DNA of 53,376 nt from an uncultured Desulfovibrio sp. (GCF_944324935.1 NZ_CALUYG010000017.1:1-53376), one strand, 5' to 3'; positions 8,064 through 16,852 are shown, counted from the stretch's first letter. The notes: generated by a model from the sequence alone, not told the origin. A program made the numbers and translations.

Positions 8064-8798
8064 TCAGCATGCCGCCGGACGCCGGCTGATCTCCCAGACA
8101 TGCACGGTCACGGGCACAGGCTGGGCATAGAGCGCCTCCACCTCCGCGCTGAACACCCGCCGCCCCTGCCAGCCGCCGCCGTGCAGCGCCTGCAGGAAGG
8201 CGTCATACACGCTGCGGCCCGGTTCGGCCAGCCAGGCCACGCCGTCCGCGGCCAGCGCATGCGCCAGAAAGCGCATGACCGGGGCCACAAAACGCTTTTC
8301 GTACATGATGTCGCCGCCCCAGATGCGGTCGATGCCGCCGGGCCTCAGGGCGGGCTGCCGCCAGTCCATGACGGCCCAGAGCGGCCCGGGACATACCTTG
8401 TTATGTTCGGCATTGCGTGCGGCGAAACGCACGGCCTCCATCTCGTAATCCAGCCCCAGCACCCGCGCCCCCAGCCAGGCTCCGACCAGGGCGGTCAGCC
8501 CCAGCCCGCAGCCCAGATCAAGGCAGCGGCGTCCGGCCAGCTCCGCGCGGCGCAGTTCCAGCCAGCGGGCCAGCACCAGACTGGACGGCCAGAGCTCCGT
8601 CCAGTAGGGGAGCCGCTCATCCTCAAAATTCCGCGGGTCTTCGGTCATGGCCTCCCAGAGTTCCTCAAGGTTGGCCGCGCGCAGCAGCTCCCAGGGCCGC
8701 CCGCAGGCCGTCACCCTGATACGGCCGCGGTCATCGGCTCCGGACGCGTCATGCCGGGCGTTGTCGGCCCCGGAACAAGAGGGATCGGACTGCTTCAT
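8064..8798 (-). CDS. Class I SAM-dependent methyltransferase (METTL21/Nnt1-like)
   Basis: This 244-aa protein has a seven-strand methyltransferase core. Motif I is LDLGCGLGLTALVGAWLGA (about residues 95-113), followed by the acidic loop LGLDYE. It also has a WPSSLVLARWL helix before motif I and WGGDIMYEK after it, a pattern seen in protein N-methyltransferases of the METTL21 type. The substrate is unknown. The ATG at 8798 has AAGGG directly upstream, so the spacing is short. The open frame continues far upstream, but that is a shadow of cvpA on the other strand. It heads the minus-strand set that runs into nikR and folE2. Confidence 0.8.
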   Translation of the reverse strand: MKQSDPSCSGADNARHDASGADDRGRIRVTACGRPWELLRAANLEELWEAMTEDPRNFEDERLPYWTELWPSSLVLARWLELRRAELAGRRCLDLGCGLGLTALVGAWLGARVLGLDYEMEAVRFAARNAEHNKVCPGPLWAVMDWRQPALRPGGIDRIWGGDIMYEKRFVAPVMRFLAHALAADGVAWLAEPGRSVYDAFLQALHGGGWQGRRVFSAEVEALYAQPVPVTVHVWEISRRPAAC

Positions 8799-8885
8799 CC
8801 CTTCAGCATAGCCTATTGCGCCGCCGCTGTACAGCCGTGCCCCCCCTGCCCGCCGCTTCCCGGAAAAAACAGGCTGTACGCGCTC

Positions 8886-8914
8886 TTGTGAGGCGCGCCG
8901 CCTTCTGCTAGGCT
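8886..8914 (+). promoter_or_regulatory. Candidate sigma70 promoter for the cvpA-mazG set
   Basis: The -35-like TTGTGA (8886-8891), 17 bp, then -10-like TAGGCT (8909-8914), lie about 37 bp upstream of the CvpA start. The same -10 hexamer is used in the promoter proposed at 17844-17872. Confidence 0.4.
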
Positions 8915-8951
8915 GTCGGCACTTCTTTTTCGAGGCTATTTCGAGGGATCT

Positions 8952-9440
8952 ATGGGACAGGATATTTTTGACGTCATCGTCGTGCTGGTGCTGGTCTTTT
9001 TTACCCTGCGCGGCTTCTGGAACGGCTTTGTGGGCGAAGTGGCCGGGCTGGTCTCCCTCGTGGGCGGCTTGTGGGCGGCGCACAACTTCCACCCCCTGCT
9101 GTCCGGCTACCTGACGTTCATCAGCGAACCGGCCTGGCGGCAGCTTGCCGCCTATGTGCTGATCTTCATCGCCACGCTCGTTCTGGTGGGGGTGCTGGCC
9201 CGCATCCTGCAAAAAGTTCTGTCCTTCAGTTTCATCGCCTGGGTGGACAAGCTGGCGGGCGGCATCCTGGGGCTGGCCAAGGGCCTTCTGCTCTGCTCTC
9301 TTGTGCTGATCGTGCTGCAGAAGCTCATGGGCAACATGGCCTTTCTCCAGAATTCGCGCGCCCTGCCCTATTTCACCAGCCTCATCGAGCAGATCCGGGC
9401 CTGGCTGCCGCCGGACGTACTGAGCCGGTTCAACATCTGA
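8952..9440 (+). CDS. CvpA family membrane protein
   Basis: This 162-aa protein has four membrane helices and the CvpA pattern: FDVIVVLVLVFFTLRGFWNGFVGEVAGL at the N-terminus (helix 1 and turn), then a KLAGGILGLAKGLLL helix after residue 95. In E. coli, CvpA is linked to colicin V production and envelope stress; its biochemical role is not settled. The start has GAGGG 6 nt upstream. The gene is followed by a 160-bp GC-rich gap without a gene and then mazG on the same strand. Confidence 0.85.
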   Translation: MGQDIFDVIVVLVLVFFTLRGFWNGFVGEVAGLVSLVGGLWAAHNFHPLLSGYLTFISEPAWRQLAAYVLIFIATLVLVGVLARILQKVLSFSFIAWVDKLAGGILGLAKGLLLCSLVLIVLQKLMGNMAFLQNSRALPYFTSLIEQIRAWLPPDVLSRFNI

Positions 9441-9600
9441 CGGGACGCAGACGGGGACGCCGCCCGCGGGCGCTCTCCGTTCCTGCCGGCCCGCGCCCAC
9501 GGGACGTCCCGGCCCGCCCGGCAGGGGGATCCCGCCGGGACCCGGTCGAGGGTCGCACAATTGGCGGACAGGGCATGTCGCATCATCAAAGGAAACAGGT

Positions 9601-10404
9601 ATGGAAAAAAACGCGCTTGAACACTTGCGGGAGGTCCTTGACCGCCTGACGGCCGAAGAGGGCGGCTGCCCGTGGGACAAGGAGCAGACGCCCCGCACCC
9701 TTGCCGAGTACATCATCGAGGAAAGCCACGAGCTCGTCAGCGCCATCCGCTCCGGCACGGATGCCGATGTCTGCGAAGAACTGGGCGATGTGGCCTTTCT
9801 GCTGCTCTTTGTGGCCCGGCTCTATGAAAAGCAGGGGAAATTCTCCCTGGATGACGCCCTGGCCCATAACTGCGCCAAGATGATCCGCCGCCACCCGCAT
9901 GTCTTCGGCGACGCGCATTTCGATACGCGGGACGAACAGCTCAAGACCTGGGAGCGGATCAAGCGGGATGAGCACGCCGATGCCGAGGGCCGTCCCAAGG
10001 GGCTCTTCGACAGCCTGCCCGCCAGCCTGCCGCCCCTGACCAAGGCCTATCGCATCCATTCCAAGGCCGCCCGCGTGGGTTTCACCTGGCAGGAGGACGC
10101 GGAGGTGGAACAGCAGGTGGAAGCCGAATGGCTGGAATGGCTGGACGTGTCCGCCGGGGACGACAAGGAGGCCCAGCGGCACGAGCTGGGCGATCTGCTC
10201 TTCAGCATCGCCGAACTTGGACGGCGCAAGGGCATCAAGGCCAGCGAAGCGCTGGACGACGCCAATACCCGCTTCCTCCGGCGCTTCGCACGCATGGAAG
10301 AGCTTGCCCGCGCGCAGGGACGGGACTTTGCCGCCCTGTCGCTGGATGAGAAGGACGAGCTGTGGACGCGGGCCAAGGCGGAAGAAACAGCCGGGAAGGA
10401 CTGA
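9601..10404 (+). CDS. mazG: Nucleoside triphosphate pyrophosphohydrolase MazG
   Basis: This 267-aa protein hydrolyses (d)NTPs to NMPs and pyrophosphate, a housecleaning activity that also lowers ppGpp effects in E. coli. Two MazG domains are visible. The first begins ALEHLREVLDRL and has the metal-binding EESHEL and EELGDVAFLLLF helices at residues 40-80; the second has ELGDLLFSIAEL near residue 198. CPWDKEQT at about residues 23-30 is the usual N-terminal signature. The length is normal. AAAGGA precedes the ATG. The stop is 2 nt before the GTG of the next gene, implying coupled translation. Confidence 0.95.
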   Translation: MEKNALEHLREVLDRLTAEEGGCPWDKEQTPRTLAEYIIEESHELVSAIRSGTDADVCEELGDVAFLLLFVARLYEKQGKFSLDDALAHNCAKMIRRHPHVFGDAHFDTRDEQLKTWERIKRDEHADAEGRPKGLFDSLPASLPPLTKAYRIHSKAARVGFTWQEDAEVEQQVEAEWLEWLDVSAGDDKEAQRHELGDLLFSIAELGRRKGIKASEALDDANTRFLRRFARMEELARAQGRDFAALSLDEKDELWTRAKAEETAGKD

Positions 10405-10406
10405 GC

Positions 10407-12503
10407 GTGCGCCGTCTCCCGTTGCCTGGACGCCGCGGCGTGTGCGGGCCGCGCCTGGGAGGGATCGCCCTGCTGCTCCCCCTGCTTATGGCGGCGCTGC
10501 TGCTGGCGGCCTGCACGACCACGCGCCCCTGGGGCGGCGGCACGACCGCCGTACGGCCGGAAGCACGCCTGCCGCGCGCCGATCCGGGCTATGTGCAGTG
10601 GCTGGAGCGCCAGTCCATGCTGGGGGACGCGCCGCTGCTGGCCGGACAGGTATCGGGGACGGAACGCATCTGGAGCAACAGCGCCCAGAGCAAGAATCGC
10701 TCCCTGCTGCTGACCGCCGCGCCCAACTGGCTGGAGATCGACCCCTCGACCGTCGGCGTGTCCGGCAGCGTCTTCGCCGCGCTGGGCGGCAGTCTGCCCG
10801 CGCTGCTGCGCCAGCTCGGCATCGACGGGCTGTATGTGTCGCCCACGGGCGAACGGGGCGACATCTGGCAGGAAGCGCCGCGCGTCGGCACGGCCGACAA
10901 CGTGACGGCCCTGCACTTCGACAAGACGGTCGGCAATGACGACGACTTCGCCCGTCTCCAGGAACATCTCGAAGCCGCGCACATCCAGCTCGGCGGCGAC
11001 CTGCCGCCCGCGGCCACGGGCCTCGGCCCGGACTTCATCCTGCAGGCCCGCCATGCGCCGCGCTTTGACGGGCTGTACGCCATGATCAGCGTCCCGCGCG
11101 CTCTCTGGGGCGAACTGCCGTCCGTCCCCGGCGAATGGGACTGTCTGCCCCTGCGACCGGAAGCGGTGAGCGTCCTGCAGGCCCGGGGCCTGCTGCCGCC
11201 TACGCTCCTGCGGCAAAAACTGGCCTGGGCCGAGCCCGGCGGCTGGGCCGCCACGGGCGAGGTGCGCGGCACGGACGGCCAGATCCGGCGCTGGGTCTAC
11301 CGTTTTGCGGACGATCCCCAGCGCCCCGTCCTGCTCTGGCAGGATCCGTCGGGACAGGCCCGGCGCATTTTTTCCGCCGCCATCATCCGTCATACGGGCC
11401 TGCAGGGACAGGCGCTGGCCGGCCTGCGGCTGGAAGCCCTGTTCGGCCTCGATGTGCCGGCCCCGGCCGGCGAAGGCGGGGCCGCCTCCCTGTCGGACCG
11501 GCTGACGCCGGGCTACGGCGCGCTGGCTGCCGCCGCGCGCGAAGTGCATCGCTACGGCGGCTGGGCCGTGCAGGCCGACGCCCTGCCGCCCTCGCTGCTT
11601 GCGCCCGTCCTGCGCATGGGCGTGGATTTCTCGCGGGACGGCCTCACCGCCCCCGCCGCGGAATATGCCCTGCTCAGCGGCGATGCCGCGCCCCTGGCCC
11701 GCCTGTTGCGGCAGGCGCAGGAAGACGGGCTGGATCAGAGCCGTCTGGCCCGGGGACTGCACGGCTGGCAGGGGGTGGACTGGCGGCTGCTGCGCGACCT
11801 GCCCGACGGGGAGCGCCTCGTCCGGGAGGCGCAGCGCCTGAGCGGGCTGGACGGCGAGGAGCTCCGCCTCTGGACGACGCCGGCCTCCCTCGCGGCCCGG
11901 GCGCTCGGCCTGGACGAGGCCGCCGCCCTGCGCCCCGAAAATGCCGAAAGCCTGCGCCGAGCCACCCTTGCCCTGCTTGCCTGCCGGGCCGGACTGCCCG
12001 GCCCGCTCTTCATCAGTTTGCAGGAGCTGACCGGCGCGCTGGATGTGCCGCGCAGCGTCTCGCGGGATATCCTTCCCAGCCGCGGGATGGTCCCCCTGCC
12101 CGGCGCAGCGGCGGGCGGCGGTTCCGTCGCGCCCGCTCCGCTGGCCTTTGGTCCCCTGAGGGAACAGCTGGCCGATCAGGACAGCTTCCTCCTGCTGACG
12201 GCCCGGCTGCTGCTGGCCCGTCAGGCCGCCGGGCTCGCCCGGGGGAAACTCGTGTCCGTTCAGCAGGCCGGCGGCTGTCTTGCCCTCTGCTCCACCCTGC
12301 CGGAGGGCGGCTGCTGGCTGACCGTCGTCAATTTCAGCGGTCAGGAGCGCGAATTTTCCGTCCAGCTCCCCGCCGAAGGCGATCTGCTCGATATTTTCAG
12401 CGGCCAGAGCCTTGCCGCCGGCCGTCGTCTTTCCCTGCACCTTGCGGCGCGCCAGTCGCGCCATCTGGTAATGGATACCCACGCTGCCTCTTCTGCCCCA
12501 TAG
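10407..12503 (+). CDS. Lipoprotein with a degenerate GH13 (trehalose-synthase/amylase-like) fold
   Basis: This 698-aa protein starts at GTG 10407, with GGAAGG 8 nt upstream; its signal peptide ends in the lipobox LAAC (Cys36). From residue 100 on, the order of segments follows trehalose synthase-type GH13 enzymes: a barrel strand LRQLGIDGLYVSP, the helix DDFARLQEHLEAAHIQLGGD, a region II equivalent LAGLRLEALFGLDV, and a C-terminal beta part with VVNFSGQEREF and a 'DIFSGQ' turn. The catalytic residues look lost. The region I N-H pair is absent, the nucleophile Asp of region II is Glu, the acid Glu of region III (AEAN in TreS) reads VQAD, and no NHDE is seen. I infer a non-catalytic glycan-binding or structural lipoprotein. 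It is followed 9 bp later by a polytopic GT-C-like protein. Confidence 0.7.
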   Translation: MRRLPLPGRRGVCGPRLGGIALLLPLLMAALLLAACTTTRPWGGGTTAVRPEARLPRADPGYVQWLERQSMLGDAPLLAGQVSGTERIWSNSAQSKNRSLLLTAAPNWLEIDPSTVGVSGSVFAALGGSLPALLRQLGIDGLYVSPTGERGDIWQEAPRVGTADNVTALHFDKTVGNDDDFARLQEHLEAAHIQLGGDLPPAATGLGPDFILQARHAPRFDGLYAMISVPRALWGELPSVPGEWDCLPLRPEAVSVLQARGLLPPTLLRQKLAWAEPGGWAATGEVRGTDGQIRRWVYRFADDPQRPVLLWQDPSGQARRIFSAAIIRHTGLQGQALAGLRLEALFGLDVPAPAGEGGAASLSDRLTPGYGALAAAAREVHRYGGWAVQADALPPSLLAPVLRMGVDFSRDGLTAPAAEYALLSGDAAPLARLLRQAQEDGLDQSRLARGLHGWQGVDWRLLRDLPDGERLVREAQRLSGLDGEELRLWTTPASLAARALGLDEAAALRPENAESLRRATLALLACRAGLPGPLFISLQELTGALDVPRSVSRDILPSRGMVPLPGAAAGGGSVAPAPLAFGPLREQLADQDSFLLLTARLLLARQAAGLARGKLVSVQQAGGCLALCSTLPEGGCWLTVVNFSGQEREFSVQLPAEGDLLDIFSGQSLAAGRRLSLHLAARQSRHLVMDTHAASSAP

Positions 12504-12512
12504 GAGTTGCCC

Positions 12513-14807
12513 ATGAGTCAATATTACCCCGGCCAGCAATCGGACAACGACATTCGCTGTGATACGGGCCTTCCCACCCGGCCCTCACCCGAAAAGCCTC
12601 TTGCCGCCGATGCTCCCGAGGCGGATCCGGCAGCCGGAGCGCCCGACACCAGAAACGCGGCAGCCGATGCGGCCGCTTCGCCGGACAATACGGCGACAAA
12701 CGCGGTGGCCCCGGACGCTCAGGATGCCCCGCATGCGGAGACCGTGACGCCGGCCCGGGAGCCCGCGCCTGCCGAGGAGCCGTCCGCCCCTGCCGCTGCC
12801 TCCCCTGACAGCGCCTCCCCCGCCGGGGAAGCCGGGGCGGAGCAGGCGGCTGCCGACGGCCCCTCCCGGACAGCCTCCGCCGCGACCCGGGGCACGACGG
12901 CCCACATCGATCCGGTTCCCGAAGACGAGGACATCCCCGTGCTGGAAGTGGCCCCGGCGTCGGGGCGCAGCCGTCCCGCCGGACGGGCGCAGCGGCTTTT
13001 CCAGCGGCTGGCCGTCGTGGGGCCGCTGGCGCTCCTCGTCCTGCTGGCCGTGCAGATCTGGCCCGTCTTTCTGACCGGCGGACGCTTCTGCCCCGCGGAA
13101 TGGCCGACGGTGCTGGCGGCGCTCACCAGCCTGCAGGACGGCCAGTGGCTTTGCCCCAGCGGGCCGCAGGGCGCGCAACTGCCGCTGTTGTTCTGGCTCA
13201 TGGGCGGCCTGCACCATCTGCTCCTGACGGCCGGTCTGCCAGATCTGCTCCTTTTCCCCGTCACCTCGACCCTTTGCGGCGCACTGGCCCTGCTGAGCGT
13301 CTGGGTGCTGAGCCGCGTCACGGGCAATGACCGGGAAGCCGCCCTTGCGTCCGGGCTCATGCTGTTGAGCAGCCTGCTCTTTCCCTTCCTCGCGCATTTC
13401 ATGGGCCCGCAGCCCCTGGCAACGGCGCTGACGCTGCTCTCGCTGGCCTGCCTCTGCCGCGGCTGGCAGGCCGCCTCCTCCCCTCTGCTGCTGCCGCTGG
13501 GCTTCGTGCTGGCGGGGCTGGCGGGACTGGCGGGCGGGCTGACCTATGTGGCCCTGCCGCCCCTCACCAGCCTTATCTGGCTGCTCTGGCGGCTGTGCTT
13601 CGGGCGCACCCAGCGGCTGGACGCCGTCCTCGGCTTCCTGTTCATGCTGCTGGTCATTGCCGTCTGGCTGCTGGCGCTCATCGTCCTTGTGGAGGCCGAC
13701 ACCTATCTGCAATCCGTGGTCCGGCAGTTCTGGCACTGGCCCTTCCCGCTTTCCGGCAAGTGGTGGCTGCCCCTTGCGGCGGGCGTGCTGGGCATGGGCC
13801 CGTGGCTTGCCCTCATCCCCTTCGTCTCCTGGGGGCGTGTGCTGCGTCAGACGCCGCATGCGCTGGCCGCGAGCCGCCATGAGGCCTGCGGCACATCCTT
13901 CCTCTGGATAGCGCTGGTTCTCTCGGCCATCCTGAGCCTGCTGGCGCCGGGCCTCAGCGGCTCCGGCCCCCTGCTCTGCCTGCTGGCCATCCTGCTGGGC
14001 CGTGCGCTGCTGCGGCTGTCGGACCTGGGGAGCCGCATCTTCTATCTGGTGGTCGCCCTGCTCTTCCTGCACGCGGGCATGGCGCTCACGGCCTGCGGCT
14101 TCGGCGTCACGCTGGACTGGCTCGTCAACTTCACCTCGCTGAAGCTGACGCCGGAACAGCAGACCGTCGTCCTGCAACTGAGCGGCCTGCCCGTGCTGGG
14201 CATACTCGGCATCCTCTGTGCCGTCACCGTGACCCGGCTGGTGCGCCGCGCCTGGCCGGGAGGGGCCCTGCTGGTCTGTACCCTGCTGGCCTGCGTCCTT
14301 GCCCAGCCGGCCCATCTGCTGCTTACGCCCCAGCTCGGCGCTCAGGCCTCCGTGCCCCTGCCCAGTGCGGAGGAACTGCAAACCTTCCTGACCCAGCGGA
14401 ACGAAAAGCCGCTGCCGCCGTGGTATCCGGCCCCCATCGACCTTCAGGCCCTGCCGCCGGCCGGAGAGGCCCCCGCCACATCCGACGACGCGGACACGAC
14501 GGGCGGCACGACGACGCCCGCCGAAGCGGCCCCGACGCCTGAACCGGCAGCCGAACCGGCAAAGCCGACGCCCGAAGCCCCCGCCGCGACGGAAACACCG
14601 GAAGTCGCGCCTGCCGCGCCGGCGAACGACAGCGCCGAACGGCCCGCGCTCAGAGGGGATGGTACCCATCCGGCGGATGCGGGGACCGCGCCCGACAGAC
14701 AGACGCCTCCGGCCTCCGACGGGCCGACGGCGGAAACACGGGATGCCCCGGCATCCCCTGAACGGACCGCCCCCGATGCCGGGGAACCGGAGGCCGCCAC
14801 CTTGTGA
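12513..14807 (+). CDS. Polytopic GT-C/ArnT-like membrane protein with long Pro/Ala-rich termini
   Basis: This 764-aa protein starts at ATG 12513 with GGAG 6 nt upstream. Residues 1-160 and 640-764 are low-complexity Pro/Ala/Glu/Asp stretches; 165-620 hold about 12 membrane helices. The first large loop follows the ArnT/PMT pattern: SLQDGQWLCPSGPQGAQLPLLFWLMGG aligns with the '..G.WL.P..G..Y..KPPL.YWL' block. Where active members have an Asp-Glu pair before it, this protein reads CPAEWPT, so the Asp is missing. Members normally move lipid-linked sugars onto lipid A or proteins in the periplasm; here activity is doubtful. It forms a transcription unit with mazG and the GH13-like lipoprotein and ends at a strong terminator. 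Confidence 0.65.
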   Translation: MSQYYPGQQSDNDIRCDTGLPTRPSPEKPLAADAPEADPAAGAPDTRNAAADAAASPDNTATNAVAPDAQDAPHAETVTPAREPAPAEEPSAPAAASPDSASPAGEAGAEQAAADGPSRTASAATRGTTAHIDPVPEDEDIPVLEVAPASGRSRPAGRAQRLFQRLAVVGPLALLVLLAVQIWPVFLTGGRFCPAEWPTVLAALTSLQDGQWLCPSGPQGAQLPLLFWLMGGLHHLLLTAGLPDLLLFPVTSTLCGALALLSVWVLSRVTGNDREAALASGLMLLSSLLFPFLAHFMGPQPLATALTLLSLACLCRGWQAASSPLLLPLGFVLAGLAGLAGGLTYVALPPLTSLIWLLWRLCFGRTQRLDAVLGFLFMLLVIAVWLLALIVLVEADTYLQSVVRQFWHWPFPLSGKWWLPLAAGVLGMGPWLALIPFVSWGRVLRQTPHALAASRHEACGTSFLWIALVLSAILSLLAPGLSGSGPLLCLLAILLGRALLRLSDLGSRIFYLVVALLFLHAGMALTACGFGVTLDWLVNFTSLKLTPEQQTVVLQLSGLPVLGILGILCAVTVTRLVRRAWPGGALLVCTLLACVLAQPAHLLLTPQLGAQASVPLPSAEELQTFLTQRNEKPLPPWYPAPIDLQALPPAGEAPATSDDADTTGGTTTPAEAAPTPEPAAEPAKPTPEAPAATETPEVAPAAPANDSAERPALRGDGTHPADAGTAPDRQTPPASDGPTAETRDAPASPERTAPDAGEPEAATL

Positions 14808-14811
14808 TCCC

Positions 14812-14855
14812 GAAGCGGGGAGTTCGTCCGACGGACGGCTCCCCGCTTCCTCTTT
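14812..14855 (+). terminator. Terminator of the mazG-lipoprotein-membrane protein unit
   Basis: The arms gaagcggggag (14812-14822) and ctccccgcttc (14839-14849) form an 11-bp stem with an inner hairpin, followed by ctctttc. It begins 5 bp after the stop codon. Confidence 0.75.
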
Positions 14856-14879
14856 CGGGGGCCGGGCCCTTTCCATCGC

Positions 14880-14907
14880 TTGACGCCGTACGGTTCTTGC
14901 CTCTACA
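14880..14907 (+). promoter_or_regulatory. Candidate promoter of the diaminopimelate dehydrogenase-type gene
   Basis: TTGACG (14880-14885), 16 bp, then TCTACA (14902-14907). Initiation would fall near 14914, giving a leader of about 54 nt with AAAGGA before the ATG. Confidence 0.45.
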
Positions 14908-14967
14908 AAAAAAGACTTTCGCCGCTCCGGCGCTCATCTTCCAAAAACCTTTTCCAAAGGAACGACC

Positions 14968-15891
14968 ATGAAAGAGTTTACGCTTGCCGTGCACAGTCTG
15001 GGGAATATCGGCTGCAAGGTGGTGGAAGCCGCCCTTGCCGCCCCGGACTGCCGCTGCCTCGGCGTCATCCGCCGGGCCGATTCTCTGGGGACGCGCGCGC
15101 AGGATCTGCGCGGCCTGCCGGAATACGCCAGCCTTGCCGACCTGGAAGCGGCGCAGGGCCGCCCAGACGTCATCGCCCTCTGCGGCCCCTCCCGCAGCAT
15201 CCCCGATACGGCCGAAGCCTTCCTCCTCAAGGGATACAACTGTGTGGACAGCTTCGACATCCACACCGACATCCCGCAGAGCGTGGCCCGTCTGGACAAG
15301 GCGGCCCGCAGCGGCAAGGCCGTGAGCATCACCGCCGCCGGCTGGGACCCCGGGACGGACTCAGTCATGCGGGCCCTTTTTGAAGCCATGGCTCCCACGG
15401 GCGTGACCTTCACCAATTTCGGCCGCGGCCGCAGCATGGGCCATTCCGTGGCCGCCCGCGCCATCGAGGGCGTGGCCGATGCCGTGTCCATCACCATCCC
15501 CGTGGGCGGCGGCCGCCATTCGCGCCTCGTCTATGTGGTGCTGGAAGAAGGGCAGAACCTGGCCGACGTCACGGCCCGCATCAAGGCCGACGATTATTTC
15601 GCCCATGACCCGCTGGATGTGCGTCAGTGCCGCGACCGGCAGGAACTCTCCTTTGTGGCCGACCAGTCACACGGCGTCCTCATGGAACGCACCGGCGCCT
15701 CCGGCATGACGGACAACCAGATCCTCAAGTTCGACATGCGCATCAACAACCCCGCCCTCACGGCGCAGATCCTCGTCTCCTGCGCGCGTGCCGCCACGCG
15801 CATGGAAGCCGGCTGCCACACGCTCATCGACGTGCCGCCCATCAAGCTGCTGCCCGGCGAACGCATGGACATCATCACGCGCATGGTGTAG
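14968..15891 (+). CDS. ddh: Diaminopimelate dehydrogenase-type NADP-dependent enzyme
   Basis: This 307-aa protein has the nucleotide-binding start SLGNIG (residues 10-15), then CGPSRS, DSFDIHTDIP and the family segment AGWDPGTDS (around residue 125-133), with FGRGRSMGHS (about 152-161). These match meso-2,6-diaminopimelate D-dehydrogenase, which reductively aminates tetrahydrodipicolinate in one step of lysine and peptidoglycan synthesis. At 307 residues it is a little shorter than the corynebacterial enzyme. AAAGGA precedes the ATG. It is flanked by a terminator upstream and a repeat element downstream, so it is probably monocistronic. Action on another D-amino acid cannot be excluded. Confidence 0.8.
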   Translation: MKEFTLAVHSLGNIGCKVVEAALAAPDCRCLGVIRRADSLGTRAQDLRGLPEYASLADLEAAQGRPDVIALCGPSRSIPDTAEAFLLKGYNCVDSFDIHTDIPQSVARLDKAARSGKAVSITAAGWDPGTDSVMRALFEAMAPTGVTFTNFGRGRSMGHSVAARAIEGVADAVSITIPVGGGRHSRLVYVVLEEGQNLADVTARIKADDYFAHDPLDVRQCRDRQELSFVADQSHGVLMERTGASGMTDNQILKFDMRINNPALTAQILVSCARAATRMEAGCHTLIDVPPIKLLPGERMDIITRMV

Positions 15892-15906
15892 TGGCTGACG
15901 CCACTA
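15889..15906 (+). terminator. Hairpin at the stop codon of the ddh-type gene
   Basis: TAGTGGC and GCCACTA form a perfect 7-bp stem with a TGAC loop; the TAG stop is its first three bases. Only TTCGCTTTG follows, so termination would be weak. It is also the left edge of the repeat unit that follows. Confidence 0.35.
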
Positions 15907-15914
15907 TTCGCTTT

Positions 15915-16084
15915 GTTGGGGGGAGGGGAACCCCCTCGCTCTGCTGTCGATGCCTGTAAGGCTCCTGCGTCGCCTAACAGGCACGGCCCTGAGGGCCGCC
16001 TTTCGGTCGCCGCCGGCGCGAGAGCGGGGTTCCCCTCCCCCCCCCCCAAGCCCCCCACCCTTCCCCCAGCGCGCTTTTGCCGGA
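15915..16084. repeat. GC-rich palindromic dispersed repeat, copy A
   Basis: A perfect 17-nt inverted pair (ggggggaggggaacccc at 15918-15934, complement at 16026-16042) encloses a 91-nt loop. It is followed by a conserved tail, aag-cccccca-c-ccttccccc-agcgcgctttt, ending near 16080. Copy B at 19351-19437 has the same layout with a loop of only 18 nt and matching changes in both arms. The rest of the 420-bp gap to cheW (15892-16314) shows no gene, apart from an AT-poor stretch leading to the cheW ribosome site. Confidence 0.75.
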
Positions 16085-16314
16085 CGGAGGGAAGAGGTGA
16101 CAGGCTTTCGGCAAAAAAATAACGGCCACATGCGCCAATGGGGATGGCGTGCGGCTCCATGCCGGCATGCCCTGGCGCGCCGCCGCATTTGGGTCTCCTG
16201 CGGGAGGCCCCTGCCCGGGAAAGGAATATTTTTTGCCGTTGCCCTATGCCTCTGGCCGCGACTGACGATAAGAAGGGGCAAAGGCAAGGTACGCTTTTCC
16301 CACAAGGAGCAGCT

Positions 16315-16791
16315 ATGGATTTGAATCAGAAAAAACAGGATGACCAGCTCCTCCAGCTCGTGACGTTCAGCATCGGCGAGGAAGAGTTCGGCGTCAACAT
16401 CCTGAAGGTGCAGGAGATCATCCGCACCATGGAGATCACCAAGGTGCCGCGCGCCCCCGATTTCGTGGAGGGCGTCATCAATCTGCGCGGCAAGGTGATC
16501 CCCATCATCGACCTGCGGCGTCGTTTTGGTCTTGCGCCTCGTGGGCATGACAAGAATACGCGCATCATCGTCATCGAGATCAACAACATCATCGTGGGCT
16601 TTGTGGTGGATGCCGTGTCCGAGGTGCTCCGCATACCCGCCAGTACGGTGGAACCGCCGCCACCGGTGGTCGCCGGTGTGGAATCCGACTATGTGAGCGG
16701 CGTCGGCAAGCTCCAGGACCGCCTGCTCATCATGCTGGATCTGGATCGCCTGCTCTCCAGCGAGGATATGGAAGCCCTCAGCAGCATGTAA
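16315..16791 (+). CDS. cheW: Chemotaxis coupling protein CheW
   Basis: This 158-aa protein is a single CheW domain that links methyl-accepting receptors to the CheA kinase at the cell pole. Visible segments are LVTFSIGEEEFGVNILKVQEI (residues 15-35), the highly conserved VEGVINLRGKVIPIIDLRRRF (about 51-71) and VVDAVSEVLRIP (98-109). AAGGAG lies 5 nt before the ATG; a longer in-frame reading starting at 16138 has no such site. The gene stands alone, without cheA or receptor genes nearby, and has its own strong terminator. It may serve a receptor cluster encoded elsewhere. Confidence 0.95.
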   Translation: MDLNQKKQDDQLLQLVTFSIGEEEFGVNILKVQEIIRTMEITKVPRAPDFVEGVINLRGKVIPIIDLRRRFGLAPRGHDKNTRIIVIEINNIIVGFVVDAVSEVLRIPASTVEPPPPVVAGVESDYVSGVGKLQDRLLIMLDLDRLLSSEDMEALSSM

Positions 16792-16810
16792 CCGCCTCAT
16801 TCACAGGATG

Positions 16811-16852
16811 GAAAAAGCCCTTCCGCACATGCGAAAGGGCTTTTTCCTTTTT
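16811..16852 (+). terminator. Terminator of cheW
   Basis: gaaaaagccctt...aagggctttttc makes a long stem (16811-16822 with 16835-16846) followed by CTTTTT. The A-rich left arm lets it also work on the minus strand for the GntR gene. Confidence 0.85.

Noticed and set aside
8799-9758. N-terminal extension of the methyltransferase frame
   Set aside because: It is antisense to cvpA, which is well supported; the ATG at 8798 has AAGGG upstream.
10047-12539. An 830-codon open frame opposite mazG and the GH13-like gene
   Set aside because: Gln/Gly/Arg-rich shadow sequence without motifs; the plus-strand genes have signal, domains and spacing.
12585-14876. A 763-codon Arg/Gly/Gln-rich frame opposite the GT-C-like gene
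   Set aside because: Mirror of an Ala/Pro-rich coding region; it crosses the terminator and has no start site.
15950-16312. Short frames through repeat copy A
   Set aside because: They are made of poly-Pro, Gly and Arg codons from C/G runs and have no ribosome sites.
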